NCBI GenBank assembly: GCA_945892985.1
Contig: CAMDDU010000021.1
Location: 10,552-74,551 of the forward strand
Source: CAITSH01 sp945892985
GTDB taxonomy: Bacteria > Pseudomonadota > Gammaproteobacteria > Burkholderiales > SG8-39
Direction of reading: 5' to 3'
DNA: 64,000 nt
This document shows positions 8,090 to 16,980 of the stretch, piece by piece. The first letter of the stretch is position 1. Each line of letters opens with the position of its first letter. Both the position numbers and the translations under genes were made by a program. The notes below the pieces were generated by a model, which worked only from the letters and a program-made list of their open reading frames with translations, had not been told where the DNA came from and did not search any database.

Positions 8090-10237
8090 ATGGAACGTTC
8101 GTTTACTGAAGAGGTGGAGCTGCTCAAACTCGGCGAAGGCGCTACTTTCCACGGCGAGGGCATTCTTGCCGTGACCAAAGCCTTGCTGCAGTCGGGCGTG
8201 TCCTATGTCGGCGGCTATCAGGGCGCGCCGGTGTCGCACATGATGGATGTGCTCAATGACGCACGCGACATCATGGACGACCTGGGCATACACATCGAGA
8301 CCAACGCCTCGGAAGCCGGCGCGGCGGCCATGCTGGGCGCCTCGATCAATTATCCGATCCGCGGCGCGGTGACGTGGAAATCCACGGTGGGCACCAATGT
8401 CGCCTCAGATGCCCTGTCCAATCTCGCCTCGGCCGGCGTCAAGGGCGGCGCACTGATTGTTATCGGCGAGGACTACGGCGAGGGCTCCTCCATCATCCAG
8501 GAGCGCACCCACGCCTTTGCCACCAAATCACAGATGTGGCTGCTCGACCCGCGCCCCAACCTGCCCACCATCACCAACATGGTGGAAAAAGGCTTTGAAC
8601 TGTCGGAGGCGTCGAACACGCCGGTGTTCCTTGAACTGCGCATCCGCGCCTGCCATGTGCACGGCAGCTTCCAGACCAAGGCCAACAAACGCCCGTTGGT
8701 GTCGACGCGCGATGCGCTGGAGAACCCGGACTTCGATTACAGCCGCATCTGTCTGCCGCCGGCGACATACGCCCAGGAAAAACACAAGATAGAGGTGCGC
8801 TGGCCGGCGGCGGTGAAATTCATCCGTGAGCACAAACTCAACGAATTCTTCGACGGTGAATTGGGCGACACCGGCATCATCTGCCAGGGTGGGCTTTACA
8901 ACGCCACCATCCGCGCCCTGCAGCAACTGGGACTGGCCGACGCCTTCGGCGCGACGCGCATCCCGATTTACTGCCTCAACGTCACCTACCCGCAGATCCC
9001 AGAGGAGATTGTGCAGTTTTGCACCGGCAAACGCTCGGTGCTGATCGTCGAGGAGGGCCAGCCGGCCTATATCGAGGAATCCATTCTCGCCACGCTGCGC
9101 CGCCATGAAGTCAACGGCACGCGCATCTACGGCAAGGAGGCGGGCAAAAAAGACAATGTGGTGTTCCCGCTTGCCGGCGAGTACACCGGCGAGACTGTGC
9201 TCAACGGCGTGGCGCGCTTCATCGAGGCGGCGGCGCCGCGCGGACTGGACGTATCCCACGCCCGCGGCACCTATGAGCAGCTGGTGTCATCGAAGAAAAA
9301 GGCCGCCGGCATGCTGGGCATCCCGGTGCCGTCGCGCCCGCCCGGGTTTTGTGTCGGCTGCCCCGAACGGCCGGTGTTCTCGGCGATGAAACTGGTCGAG
9401 CGCGACCAGGGCAAGCTGCACATCTCGGCCGACATCGGCTGCCACCTGTTTTCGACGCTGCCGCCATTTAACATCGGTAACACCGTGCTGGGCTACGGCC
9501 TTGGCCTCGCCTCTAATTCGGCCATCGATCCGCTGTTCTCGCGCCGCACCGTGACCATCATGGGCGACGGCGGCTTCTGGCACAACGGCCTCACCTCGGG
9601 TATCGCCAACGCGGTGTTCAACCGCGACGACGGCATACTGGTGATCATGAAAAACGGCTACACCTCGGCCACCGGCACGCAGAACATTCCGTCCTCGCCC
9701 CACCAGACCGAGCACAAGTCAACGGACATGGGCATAGAGCGCACGCTCAAGGGCCTGGGCGTGACCTGGATGAAGACCGTCAACAACTACCACATCACCG
9801 ACATGGCAAAGACGCTGCGCGACGCCATGAACAGCTCCTACCAGGGCCTCAAGGTGATCATCGCCGAGGGCGAGTGCCAGCTCGAGCGCCAGCGCCGCAT
9901 CAAGCCGATCAACGCCGCCAAGCTCAAGCGCGGCGAGCGCGTGCTGCGCACGCGCTTCGGTGTCGATGAGGACACCTGCTCGGGCGACCACTCCTGCATC
10001 CGCCTGTCGGGCTGCCCCTCACTCACCATCAAGGCCTCAAGCGACCCACTCAAGGTCGACCCGGTGGCGCACGTGAACAACGACTGCGTCGGTTGCGGCT
10101 TGTGCGGCGAGGTGTCGCACGCCGCCATCCTGTGCCCCAGTTTTTACCGCGCCGAAATCGTGCAAAACGCCAGTGCCTGGGACCGCCTCAAGGCGCGCCT
10201 GCGCGGGCGCTTCATCAATATGCTGCAACCCGCATGA
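8090..10237 (+). CDS. indolepyruvate ferredoxin oxidoreductase-like alpha subunit (copy 1)
   Basis: 715 residues. The N-terminal half holds the pyrimidine domain (GYQGAPVSHMMDVL, about 44-57). Around 480-520 lies the thiamine-diphosphate motif GDGGFWHNGL followed 20-odd residues later by IMKNGYTS. The C-terminus has CSGDHSCIRLSGC and a ferredoxin-like CVGCGLCGEV with a later CPSF, for Fe-S clusters. The family oxidatively decarboxylates aryl-2-keto acids to acyl-CoA with reduction of ferredoxin. Here it probably handles an aromatic or branched keto acid brought in by the TRAP system. The stop overlaps the beta start (ATGA), so the two are translationally coupled. A paralogue lies at 12306. 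Confidence 0.88.
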   Translation: MERSFTEEVELLKLGEGATFHGEGILAVTKALLQSGVSYVGGYQGAPVSHMMDVLNDARDIMDDLGIHIETNASEAGAAAMLGASINYPIRGAVTWKSTVGTNVASDALSNLASAGVKGGALIVIGEDYGEGSSIIQERTHAFATKSQMWLLDPRPNLPTITNMVEKGFELSEASNTPVFLELRIRACHVHGSFQTKANKRPLVSTRDALENPDFDYSRICLPPATYAQEKHKIEVRWPAAVKFIREHKLNEFFDGELGDTGIICQGGLYNATIRALQQLGLADAFGATRIPIYCLNVTYPQIPEEIVQFCTGKRSVLIVEEGQPAYIEESILATLRRHEVNGTRIYGKEAGKKDNVVFPLAGEYTGETVLNGVARFIEAAAPRGLDVSHARGTYEQLVSSKKKAAGMLGIPVPSRPPGFCVGCPERPVFSAMKLVERDQGKLHISADIGCHLFSTLPPFNIGNTVLGYGLGLASNSAIDPLFSRRTVTIMGDGGFWHNGLTSGIANAVFNRDDGILVIMKNGYTSATGTQNIPSSPHQTEHKSTDMGIERTLKGLGVTWMKTVNNYHITDMAKTLRDAMNSSYQGLKVIIAEGECQLERQRRIKPINAAKLKRGERVLRTRFGVDEDTCSGDHSCIRLSGCPSLTIKASSDPLKVDPVAHVNNDCVGCGLCGEVSHAAILCPSFYRAEIVQNASAWDRLKARLRGRFINMLQPA

Positions 10238-11835
10238 ACGGTGACATCATGACCCAAACCAAAACGCTGCCAGAGCGCCCGCTTACGATCCTTGTCGCCG
10301 CCCTTGGCGGCGAAGGCGGCGGCGTGCTCGCCGACTGGATCATCGCCGCGGCCACCGCACAGGACTTTCCGGTGCAGTCGACCTCAATACCGGGCGTGGC
10401 GCAACGCACCGGTGCCACCACCTATTACGTCGAACTTTATCCGGCGTGCAACAGTGAGCTGGGCGGCCGCCGTCCGGTGATGACCCTTACCCCAGCACCC
10501 GGATACGTCGACGTCATGGTCGCCTCCGAACTGCTCGAAGCTGGCAGGGCCATGTTGAACGGCTTTGTCACCTCGGAGCGCACCACACTGATCGCCTCCA
10601 ACCATCGCATCTACACGACGGTGGAAAAAATGCAAATGGGCGACGGCCGCTTTGACAGCGACAAGATCGTCAACGCCGCCGGCGAACTGGCCAAGCGCGC
10701 CATCCTGTTCGACATGGCCGAGATCGCAACGCGCTCGGGCACGGTGATCAGCGCGGTGATGTTCGGCGCACTGGCCGGCTCGGGTGCGTTGCCGCTGCCG
10801 CGCGCCGCCTGCGAGGACGCAATTCGCAAGGCGGGCAAGGGCGCCGAAGCCAGCCTGCGCGGTTTTGCCGCCGGCTTCGACCATGCCGCGGCCGGAACCC
10901 GCCGGGGACATACGCTGGAAATGCCCGTCTGGCGCGGCTCTCCAGCCAATCGCGTGCGCGCCGCCTTCCCCGCACCAACGCACAAGATGCTCGAGGAAGG
11001 CGTCGCGCGGTGCACCGACTTTCAGGACAAGGCTTACGCCGAGCTCTACCTGGACCGCCTCGAACCGGTGTTGCGGCTCGATGGCGACGAGTACAAACTG
11101 ACCAGCGAGACCGGCCGCTTTCTTGCGCTGTGGATGTGTTACGAGGACGTCATCCGTGTCGCCGACCTGAAATCGCGCAAAAGCCGCTTCGAACGCGTGC
11201 GCAAGGAAGTGCAGGCCAAGACCGACGAGCCGGTGCACATCATCGAATACCTCAAACCCGGCGTTGAGGAAATGGCGGCACTGCTGCCCGGCCCGCTGTC
11301 GCGGGGGCTTCTGCGCTTTGCCAAAAAACACAGCCTCACGCACAAGCTGAACATCGGCCTGTACGTAAAAACCACCAGTATGTTCGGCTTCCTGATGCTG
11401 CGCAGCCTCGCCTGGCTGCGTCCGCTGCGGCGCATCACGGCGCGCTACGGCGAGGAACAGGCTTTGATCACGCGCTGGGTCGCGGCGATCACCGGCGCCG
11501 CGGCACGCAGCCCGGCTGCAAACAACGCGCTGGCCCTGGAAATCGCGCTATGCGGCCGCCTGATCAAGGGCTATGGCGACACACACCGCCGCGGCAAGGA
11601 CAATTTCCTGCGCATCCTTGACACCATCGTCCTCGACAACACCGTCAAGGGCGCCAACTTCAGCAGCGACCAGGCACGCGCGGAGGCAATACGCAAGGCA
11701 CGCGAGGCGGCGCTGGCCGACCCCGAAGGCCGCGCGCTGGAGAGTTCGCTCGCCACCCACGGCATCACGCCGCTGCCACCCAAGGCCAAGACCATTCAGT
11801 TCATGAAGCGGCCTGCGGCCAACAAGGCGACCTGA
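10234..11835 (+). CDS. indolepyruvate oxidoreductase beta-family subunit, long form
   Basis: 533 residues from the ATG that overlaps the alpha stop. A second start at 10249 (MTQTKTLPERP) has GGTG in ribosome-site position and is equally possible. The N-terminal 200 residues form the gamma/beta domain of 2-keto acid oxidoreductases (LGGEGGGVLADWI, PGVAQRTGATTYYVE). The C-terminal 300 residues are the extra domain seen in long bacterial beta subunits, about 2.5 times the archaeal length. It is the only beta subunit in the window and is flanked by two alpha genes, so it may partner both. Confidence 0.85.
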   Translation: MNGDIMTQTKTLPERPLTILVAALGGEGGGVLADWIIAAATAQDFPVQSTSIPGVAQRTGATTYYVELYPACNSELGGRRPVMTLTPAPGYVDVMVASELLEAGRAMLNGFVTSERTTLIASNHRIYTTVEKMQMGDGRFDSDKIVNAAGELAKRAILFDMAEIATRSGTVISAVMFGALAGSGALPLPRAACEDAIRKAGKGAEASLRGFAAGFDHAAAGTRRGHTLEMPVWRGSPANRVRAAFPAPTHKMLEEGVARCTDFQDKAYAELYLDRLEPVLRLDGDEYKLTSETGRFLALWMCYEDVIRVADLKSRKSRFERVRKEVQAKTDEPVHIIEYLKPGVEEMAALLPGPLSRGLLRFAKKHSLTHKLNIGLYVKTTSMFGFLMLRSLAWLRPLRRITARYGEEQALITRWVAAITGAAARSPAANNALALEIALCGRLIKGYGDTHRRGKDNFLRILDTIVLDNTVKGANFSSDQARAEAIRKAREAALADPEGRALESSLATHGITPLPPKAKTIQFMKRPAANKAT

Positions 11836-11850
11836 ACCATGACCCAGCCC

Positions 11851-11943
11851 GTCATTGCGAGCGCAGCGAAGCAATCTTGTCGCCATACAAAAGCTGTCCT
11901 GTTGGCGACCAGATTGCTTCGTCGCTTTGCTCCTCGCAATGAC
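11851..11943. repeat. 93-bp palindromic dispersed element, copy E4
   Basis: It begins GTCATTGCGAGCGCAG and ends CTCCTCGCAATGAC. It follows the beta-subunit stop by 15 bp. Length is identical to E1 and E3. Confidence 0.9.
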
Positions 11944-11978
11944 ATTGGTGGATGTTGTTCCAAGACTCGCTTTTAGTC

Positions 11979-12023
11979 ATGGAACGCGCCTTCGCCTCTG
12001 AAATCGAGTCACTCAAAAGCGGC
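11979..12023 (+). pseudogene. truncated copy A of the iorA 5' end
   Basis: About 45 bp starting ATGGAACGCGCCTTCG and reaching ATCGAGTCACTCAAA match the first 15 codons of the alpha gene at 12306 (MERSF..EIESLK). Downstream the match stops, so no alpha subunit can be made. It lies between elements E4 and E5. Confidence 0.75.
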
Positions 12024-12078
12024 CTTCGACGCCAAGCAAAGCCGCGTAGACATGACGCACGTAGACGTGACGAACGCA

Positions 12079-12170
12079 GTCATTGCAAGGAGCGAAGCGA
12101 CGAAGCAATCTCCCCGCCCTCGTGCCTCTGTCGCCACTCTACGAGATTGCTTCGCTGCGCTCGCAATGAC
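12079..12170. repeat. palindromic dispersed element, copy E5 (92 bp)
   Basis: It starts GTCATTGCAAGGAGCGAAG and ends GCTCGCAATGAC with inner GAAGCAATC and GATTGCTTCG arms. It is the fourth full-length member in 6.4 kb. Confidence 0.88.
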
Positions 12171-12185
12171 AGCGAGTGCTTAACT

Positions 12186-12235
12186 ATAGAACGCTCCTTC
12201 GCCTCTGCAATCGAGTCACTCAAACTGGGTGAGGG
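12186..12235 (+). pseudogene. truncated copy B of the iorA 5' end
   Basis: ATAGAACGCTCCTTCG to CTGGGTGAGGGG repeats the first 16-17 codons of the alpha gene at 12306, with the start codon changed to ATA. It is cut off before the conserved FHGEGILAVTK region. It follows element E5 by 15 bp. Confidence 0.75.
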
Positions 12236-12245
12236 GCTGTTACGA

Positions 12246-12266
12246 AAAGGGGGCGATGCCCCCTTT
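12246..12266. other. perfect 9-bp hairpin before the second alpha gene
   Basis: AAAGGGGGC, loop GAT, GCCCCCTTT. The right arm ends in TTT then AAA, so it is only a weak terminator candidate. It lies between remnant B and the intact alpha gene and could lower read-through or mark a further small element. Confidence 0.5.
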
Positions 12267-12305
12267 AAATCCCCCGAGTCAGTCGGATAAAGGCGATACG
12301 CGTCT

Positions 12306-14477
12306 ATGGAACGTTCCTTCTCCGCCGAAATCGAGTCACTCAAACTGGGTGAGGGTGAGGTCTTTCACGGCGAGGGCATACTCGCCGTGACCAAGGCCTT
12401 GCTGCAATCGGGCGTATCTTATGTCGGCGGCTATCAGGGCGCGCCGGTGTCGCATCTGCTCGATGTTATGGTGCAGGCGCGCGACTACCTTGATACGCTT
12501 GGCGTGCATGTGGAGGCCTGCACCAACGAGGCCTCGGCCGCGGCCATGCTGGGCGCCTCGATCAATTACCCGGCGCGCGGCGCGGTGACCTGGAAGTCCG
12601 TGGTCGGCACCAACGTCGCCTCCGATGCGCTTACCTACCTCTCCACGGCCGGCGTGGTGGGCGGTGCGCTCATCGTTCTGGGCGAGGACTACGGCGAGGG
12701 GGCCAGCATCGCCCTGGAACGCAGCCACGCCTTTGCCATGAAATCGCAGATGTGGATGCTCGACCCGCGCCCCAACCTCACCACCATCGTCAACATGGTG
12801 GACAAGGGCTTTGCCCTGTCCGAGGCGACCAATTCGCCGGTGATGATGGAGTTGCGCATACGCGCCTGCCATCTTCACGGCAGCTTTGTCGCCCGCGACA
12901 ATGTCGCTCCCGCCGTATCAACCCGCCACCGACTCGACGGGCCGCCTGCGTTCAACTACGACCGCCTGTCCCACCCCCCTGCAACCTTCAAGCAAGAAAA
13001 GCTCAAGGCCGAGGTGCGCATGCCGGCGGCAAGGCGCTTTATCGCCGAACACAAGCTCAACGAGACCTTCGCCGGCGATGAAGCGGGGCTGGGGATCATT
13101 TGCCAGGGCGGCCTGTACAACAACCTGCAGCGCGCCCTGCATCTACTGGGACTTGCCGATGACTTCGGCAACAGCCGTATCCCGATACTCGCGCTCAACG
13201 TCGTCTATCCGCTGGTGCCGGACGAAATCACCGGCTTTTGCAAGGGCAAGCGCGCCGTGATCGTGGTTGAGGAGGGCATGCCCGAGTACATCGAGCAGGA
13301 CATCGCCACGACACTGCGCCGCGCCGCCAGCGAGCCGGGGTTGGAGCACCTCACCCATACGCAATTGCACGGCAAAGACATGCTCGCCATGGCCGGCGAA
13401 TACACCTCGGAGGTCATCGTGCGCGGCCTTGCGCGCTTTGTCGCAAAGCACGCCGCCCACCTCGACACCTCGGCCGGCATGCGCTGGCTGGAGAGCGTGG
13501 ATGCCGTGCGCTCGCGTGCGGGCGCCCTGATCGGCGCCGTCCTGCCGGCACGGCCGCCGGCCTTTTGCATCGGCTGCCCCGAACGGCCGGTATTTGCGGC
13601 GATGAAGCTTGCCAAGCGCGACATCGGTGAACTGCATGTCTCGGCAGACATCGGCTGCCACTCCTTCGCCACCTTCGAGCCCTTCTCGCAGGGCAACACC
13701 ATACTGGGTTACGGCATGAGCCTCGCCAGCGCGGCCGGCGTCGGCCCGATGATGGCGCGCCGGCCCATGGCCATCATGGGCGACGGCGGCTTCTGGCATA
13801 ACGGCATGCTCTCGGGCGTGGCCTCCAACCTGCTCAACGGCGGGGACGCGGTGCTGGTGATCATGAAAAACGGCTACACCTCGGCCACCGGCACGCAAGA
13901 GGTGGTCTCGACGCCCGATGCCTCGGCGCGCGATCTGGCGCAAGAAAAAAGCGCCGTACACAGCGACCGCAGCATAGAGAACACCCTGCGCGGGGCGGGC
14001 GTGACCTGGCTGCGCAACGTCTATACCTACAAGGTGTCCGAGATGGCGCAGACGCTGCGCGAAGCCTTCGCCTCGAGGGAGCCTGGCCTCAAGGTCATCA
14101 TCGCCGAAGCCGAGTGCCAGCTCGAGCGCCAGCGGCGCATCCGCCCCATCCTCGCGGGGCTCCTAAAACGCGGCGAGCGCGTGGTGCGCACGCGCTTTGG
14201 CGTGGATGAGGACACCTGCTCGGGCGACCACTCCTGCATACGCCTTTCGGGCTGTCCCTCGCTGACGGTCAAGCCCTCATCCGACCCGCTCAAGGTCGAT
14301 CCGGTCGCGCATGTGAACAACGCCTGCGTCGGCTGCGGCCTGTGCGGCGAGGTGGCCCATGCGGCCGTCCTGTGCCCGAGCTTTTACCGCGCCGAAATCG
14401 TGCAAAACGCCGGCGCCTGGGACCGCATCAAGGCGAAACTGCGCGGCGCCTTTATCGGACTTTTGCAGCCGGCCTGA
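12306..14477 (+). CDS. indolepyruvate ferredoxin oxidoreductase-like alpha subunit (copy 2)
   Basis: 723 residues, collinear with the product of 8090-10237 over its full length. Shared landmarks are MERSF at the start, GYQGAPVSHLLDV, GDGGFWHNGM, CSGDHSCIRLSGC and CVGCGLCGEV near the end. Catalytic thiamine and Fe-S motifs are intact, so it is predicted to be functional. Differences concentrate in the middle third (about 170-420), as expected if the two alphas accept different 2-keto acids with one shared beta. That sharing is inference. Its promoter region is crowded with repeat copies and 5' remnants, so its expression may be separated from the upstream pair. Confidence 0.87.
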   Translation: MERSFSAEIESLKLGEGEVFHGEGILAVTKALLQSGVSYVGGYQGAPVSHLLDVMVQARDYLDTLGVHVEACTNEASAAAMLGASINYPARGAVTWKSVVGTNVASDALTYLSTAGVVGGALIVLGEDYGEGASIALERSHAFAMKSQMWMLDPRPNLTTIVNMVDKGFALSEATNSPVMMELRIRACHLHGSFVARDNVAPAVSTRHRLDGPPAFNYDRLSHPPATFKQEKLKAEVRMPAARRFIAEHKLNETFAGDEAGLGIICQGGLYNNLQRALHLLGLADDFGNSRIPILALNVVYPLVPDEITGFCKGKRAVIVVEEGMPEYIEQDIATTLRRAASEPGLEHLTHTQLHGKDMLAMAGEYTSEVIVRGLARFVAKHAAHLDTSAGMRWLESVDAVRSRAGALIGAVLPARPPAFCIGCPERPVFAAMKLAKRDIGELHVSADIGCHSFATFEPFSQGNTILGYGMSLASAAGVGPMMARRPMAIMGDGGFWHNGMLSGVASNLLNGGDAVLVIMKNGYTSATGTQEVVSTPDASARDLAQEKSAVHSDRSIENTLRGAGVTWLRNVYTYKVSEMAQTLREAFASREPGLKVIIAEAECQLERQRRIRPILAGLLKRGERVVRTRFGVDEDTCSGDHSCIRLSGCPSLTVKPSSDPLKVDPVAHVNNACVGCGLCGEVAHAAVLCPSFYRAEIVQNAGAWDRIKAKLRGAFIGLLQPA

Positions 14478-14609
14478 AACCGCCGCAGCCGGACGCGTTA
14501 AACTGCCTGACTTTTCGCATCGGCGCGGCCTGAACGTTGGCGCAGCCCGAACGTCGGCGCAGCCTGAGCATCGGCACTGCCGCTTTTTGCAATCGAAACG
14601 GAATCCCGC

Positions 14610-15071
14610 ATGGCCAAAATTTTCACCGTCGAATATCCCATACTGTTCTCGCATTGCGACCCGGCAGGGATTGCCTATTTCCCGCGGTTGTTTGACCTGC
14701 TGCATCAGGCCATGGAGGCCTGGTTCAACGACGGGCTGGACGAACGTTATGCCGATTTTCTGATGAAAAAACGCATGGGCGCGCCCACTGTGAGCATGCA
14801 GTGCGACTTCATCAGTCCGGCCTTTTTCGGCGACAAGCTGAAAATCGAACTTTCCGTCGTACGCATCCGTAACAGTGCCATAGACCTCGCCTACCACGCC
14901 ACCGTCGCAGAGCGCGTCTGCCTCAAGGCAAGTCACAGCATTTGTATTTTCTCGCTCGAGACCTACAAGGCCATTCCTGTCCCCGAGGCACTGCGCGAGC
15001 GTATGCAGGCTTTTGTTGCGCAAACCGCAGAAACGGCACTGCAAACCGTGCCAACCGCCTCGAACCCATGA
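14610..15071 (+). CDS. hotdog-fold acyl-CoA thioesterase (4-hydroxybenzoyl-CoA type)
   Basis: 153 residues, normal for the family. The N-terminal FSHCDPAGIAYFPRLFDLLH carries the catalytic aspartate in the D-P-A-G-I-x-Y-F/Y motif of 4-hydroxybenzoyl-CoA thioesterases. The enzyme hydrolyses an aromatic acyl-CoA in the cytosol. Lying between an acyl-CoA-forming oxidoreductase and gentisate dioxygenase, it would fit release of gentisate from gentisyl-CoA or of another aryl acid. This role is inferred from the order only. Confidence 0.85.
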   Translation: MAKIFTVEYPILFSHCDPAGIAYFPRLFDLLHQAMEAWFNDGLDERYADFLMKKRMGAPTVSMQCDFISPAFFGDKLKIELSVVRIRNSAIDLAYHATVAERVCLKASHSICIFSLETYKAIPVPEALRERMQAFVAQTAETALQTVPTASNP

Positions 15072-15180
15072 GCCCGAACAGGCTGACAGGTCGATTGGCC
15101 AGTCAAGGTTGCGGCACGCGCAACTAAGGCGGAAAATCAATTTTTTGGTCTACCCGCAGCATCACCCGCAAGGAGGAACC

Positions 15181-16221
15181 ATGTCTGCAGTCCTGCAACC
15201 CAATGTCGCCGCCGAACGCAAGGCGTTTTACGACAAGATCGACAAGGCCAATGTCACCCCGCTGTGGGAGGTGCTGCACAACCTGGTCACGCCCACGCCC
15301 AACACGCCGTGCAAGCCCTACCTGTGGAAGTGGGACACGGTCTGGCCCTGGATCAAGGAAGCCGGTGAGTTGATCACCGCCAAGGAGGCAGAACGGCGCG
15401 TGCTGGTACTGGAGAACCCGGGTCTGCGCGGCCGCTCGCGCATCACCCACAGCCTTTACGCCGGCCTGCAGATGATCATGCCAGGCGAGGTTGCTCCGGC
15501 CCACCGCCATTCGCAATCGGCGCTGCGTTTCATCCTCCAGGGTGGCGGCGCCTACACCGCCGTCGATGGCGAGAAGGTCACCATGAATGTCGGCGACTTT
15601 GTCATCACGCCCTCCTGGTGTTACCACGACCACGGCAACCCGTCGAACGAGCCCATGGTCTGGATGGACGGCCTTGATGTGCCCATCGTCGAATTGCTGG
15701 ACGCGCAATTTCTTGAGCGCCCGAGCGAGGAAATGCAGCACACCAACCGCACCGAGGGCGACAACCTGGCGGTCTTTGGCAACACCATGAAGCCGGTGGA
15801 GTACAAGGCCAAAAGCCGCACCTCGCCCCTCTTCTGGTATCCCTACGGTCGCACCCGTGAAGCCCTTGAGACGATGCAGCGCGGACATGACCCGCACGAC
15901 TGTTGGGGCTTCAAGCTGCAATACACCAATCCGGTCACCGGCGAGTGGGCCATGCCCACCATCGGCACCTTCATGCAATTGCTGCCCAAGGGCTTCAAGG
16001 GCAAACCCTACCGCTCCACCGACTCCACGGTCTATGCCGTGGTCGAGGGCAAGGGCCGCGCCCTCATCAACGGCCAGAGTTTTTCTTTCGGTCCGCGCGA
16101 CGTGTTCGTGTGCCCGTCCTGGATGCCTTATACGCTTGAGGCCGACGACGAAGTCGTGCTGTTCAGCTTCTCGGACCGCCCGGTGCAGCAGGCACTTGAC
16201 CTGTGGCGTGAAGTGATCTGA
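15181..16221 (+). CDS. gentisate 1,2-dioxygenase
   Basis: 346 residues from ATG 15181, preceded by AAGGAGG at ideal spacing; the longer frame upstream has no such site. It is a bicupin. The first cupin has PAHRHSQSALRFIL and a later WCYHDHGN, which supply the iron-binding histidines. The second has the FSFGPRDVFVCPSW region. The enzyme opens the gentisate ring between C1 and C2 to maleylpyruvate using Fe(II) and oxygen. The later steps (isomerase, fumarylpyruvate hydrolase) are not adjacent, but two FAH-family genes occur at 33.6 and 36.4 kb. A terminator follows within 25 bp. Confidence 0.92.
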   Translation: MSAVLQPNVAAERKAFYDKIDKANVTPLWEVLHNLVTPTPNTPCKPYLWKWDTVWPWIKEAGELITAKEAERRVLVLENPGLRGRSRITHSLYAGLQMIMPGEVAPAHRHSQSALRFILQGGGAYTAVDGEKVTMNVGDFVITPSWCYHDHGNPSNEPMVWMDGLDVPIVELLDAQFLERPSEEMQHTNRTEGDNLAVFGNTMKPVEYKAKSRTSPLFWYPYGRTREALETMQRGHDPHDCWGFKLQYTNPVTGEWAMPTIGTFMQLLPKGFKGKPYRSTDSTVYAVVEGKGRALINGQSFSFGPRDVFVCPSWMPYTLEADDEVVLFSFSDRPVQQALDLWREVI

Positions 16222-16240
16222 GCTCTGGGGCAACAGCCAT

Positions 16241-16274
16241 AAAAAGGCCGGCTAAATGCCGGCTTTTTTATTTT
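16241..16274 (+). terminator. rho-independent terminator after gentisate dioxygenase
   Basis: GCCGGC, short loop TAAAT, GCCGGC followed by a T-rich tail TTTTTTATTTT. The A-run upstream makes it potentially bidirectional. Confidence 0.9.
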
Positions 16275-16341
16275 AAAACCACCCTATGCATTCAGCAAAC
16301 ACTCAGCGCCGCAATGACGGGGAATACCCCTGTCCGCGACC

Positions 16342-16412
16342 TTACTCGACGCCCAGTGCCTTCATCGCCTTGGCCGGCGTGCCCACCGACTCTTAGTGCT
16401 TGCCGTCCGAAT
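16342..16412 (-). pseudogene. C-terminal scrap of an unidentified gene, cut at the IS91-like remnant
   Basis: On the minus strand about 20 codons read DGKH, stop, ESVGTPAKAMKALGVE, stop. The composition looks coding, but one internal stop is present and nothing upstream continues. The scrap abuts the conserved GGAAATTCAAACC end of the IS91-like remnant, so it may be the target gene of that insertion. Family not recognised. Confidence 0.3.
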
Positions 16413-16790
16413 ATAGGAAATTCAAACCACCTTTTTCTTTACGCGCAAGTGAATCGCCAAGCCCGGACGCGGTAAATCGCCTGGTGTTTGGTAAAAATTT
16501 CCCTCTTGTACTGGTTTATTGGTCCTTGCCTCGGCCCGTCGAGGGCGATTGGGAGGCACGCTGAACGTCCTGCTCAAGCGCAGGCTGCGTGAGATCGTCG
16601 GCGCTGTTGCGGACCCGTTCTCGCCTTGCGTACCAGACTGCCCGGAAGACAGGCCGCAACCGCGCAGAAGTTCGCGCAGATGAGCGATGTTGAAAGCACC
16701 TCGGCAGAGGCAGCGTATGCCGAGGCTTTTTCAGCCAATGCGCAAAGTGACACGCGCGAATAAACCCTTTCAATCTTCTCCCTCAGCCTA
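16413..16790 (-). mobile_element. degraded IS91-type element end, copy 1
   Basis: The first 110 bp, beginning GGAAATTCAAACCACC, match 32009 onward (copy 2) with scattered substitutions, including TGAATCGCCA and GCGGTAAATCGC. On the minus strand a frame ending QPALEQDVQRASQ and a stop parallels the transposase end of copy 2. No complete transposase is left. IS91-like elements move by rolling circle, and conserved termini without target duplication are expected. Confidence 0.55.
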
Positions 16791-16980
16791 CGCAGTTTCG
16801 ATCTTCAGAATGAAGTGGATCTCGCTCCCCGGCCGCACCGGGTAGGCATACCCAACGAACGAACTGGCCGTTTGCCGGCCTCGCTTGGTGAGCTTGCGTA
16901 CTTGCCGCAGCCCTGATTCCGGCATGCTGGCGGTGTAAGCCTGTGGCCGCGTCTGACAGAGGCTGAAGATCGTTCGTTGG
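16791..16980 (-). pseudogene. possible coding remnant, function unknown
   Basis: A minus-strand frame in this stretch reads QAYTASMPESGLRQVRK and later GSEIHFILKIETA with a stop at 16788. It looks like the C-terminus of a real protein, but its upstream part runs into the flavoprotein gene's stop region. I do not recognise a family. Confidence 0.2.

Noticed and set aside
12246..12266. Hairpin as a true terminator before alpha copy 2
   Set aside because: Only three T residues follow, so it is listed as a structure only.
15013..15180. Longer start for gentisate dioxygenase
   Set aside because: It overlaps the thioesterase end, and the ATG at 15181 has a near-perfect ribosome site.
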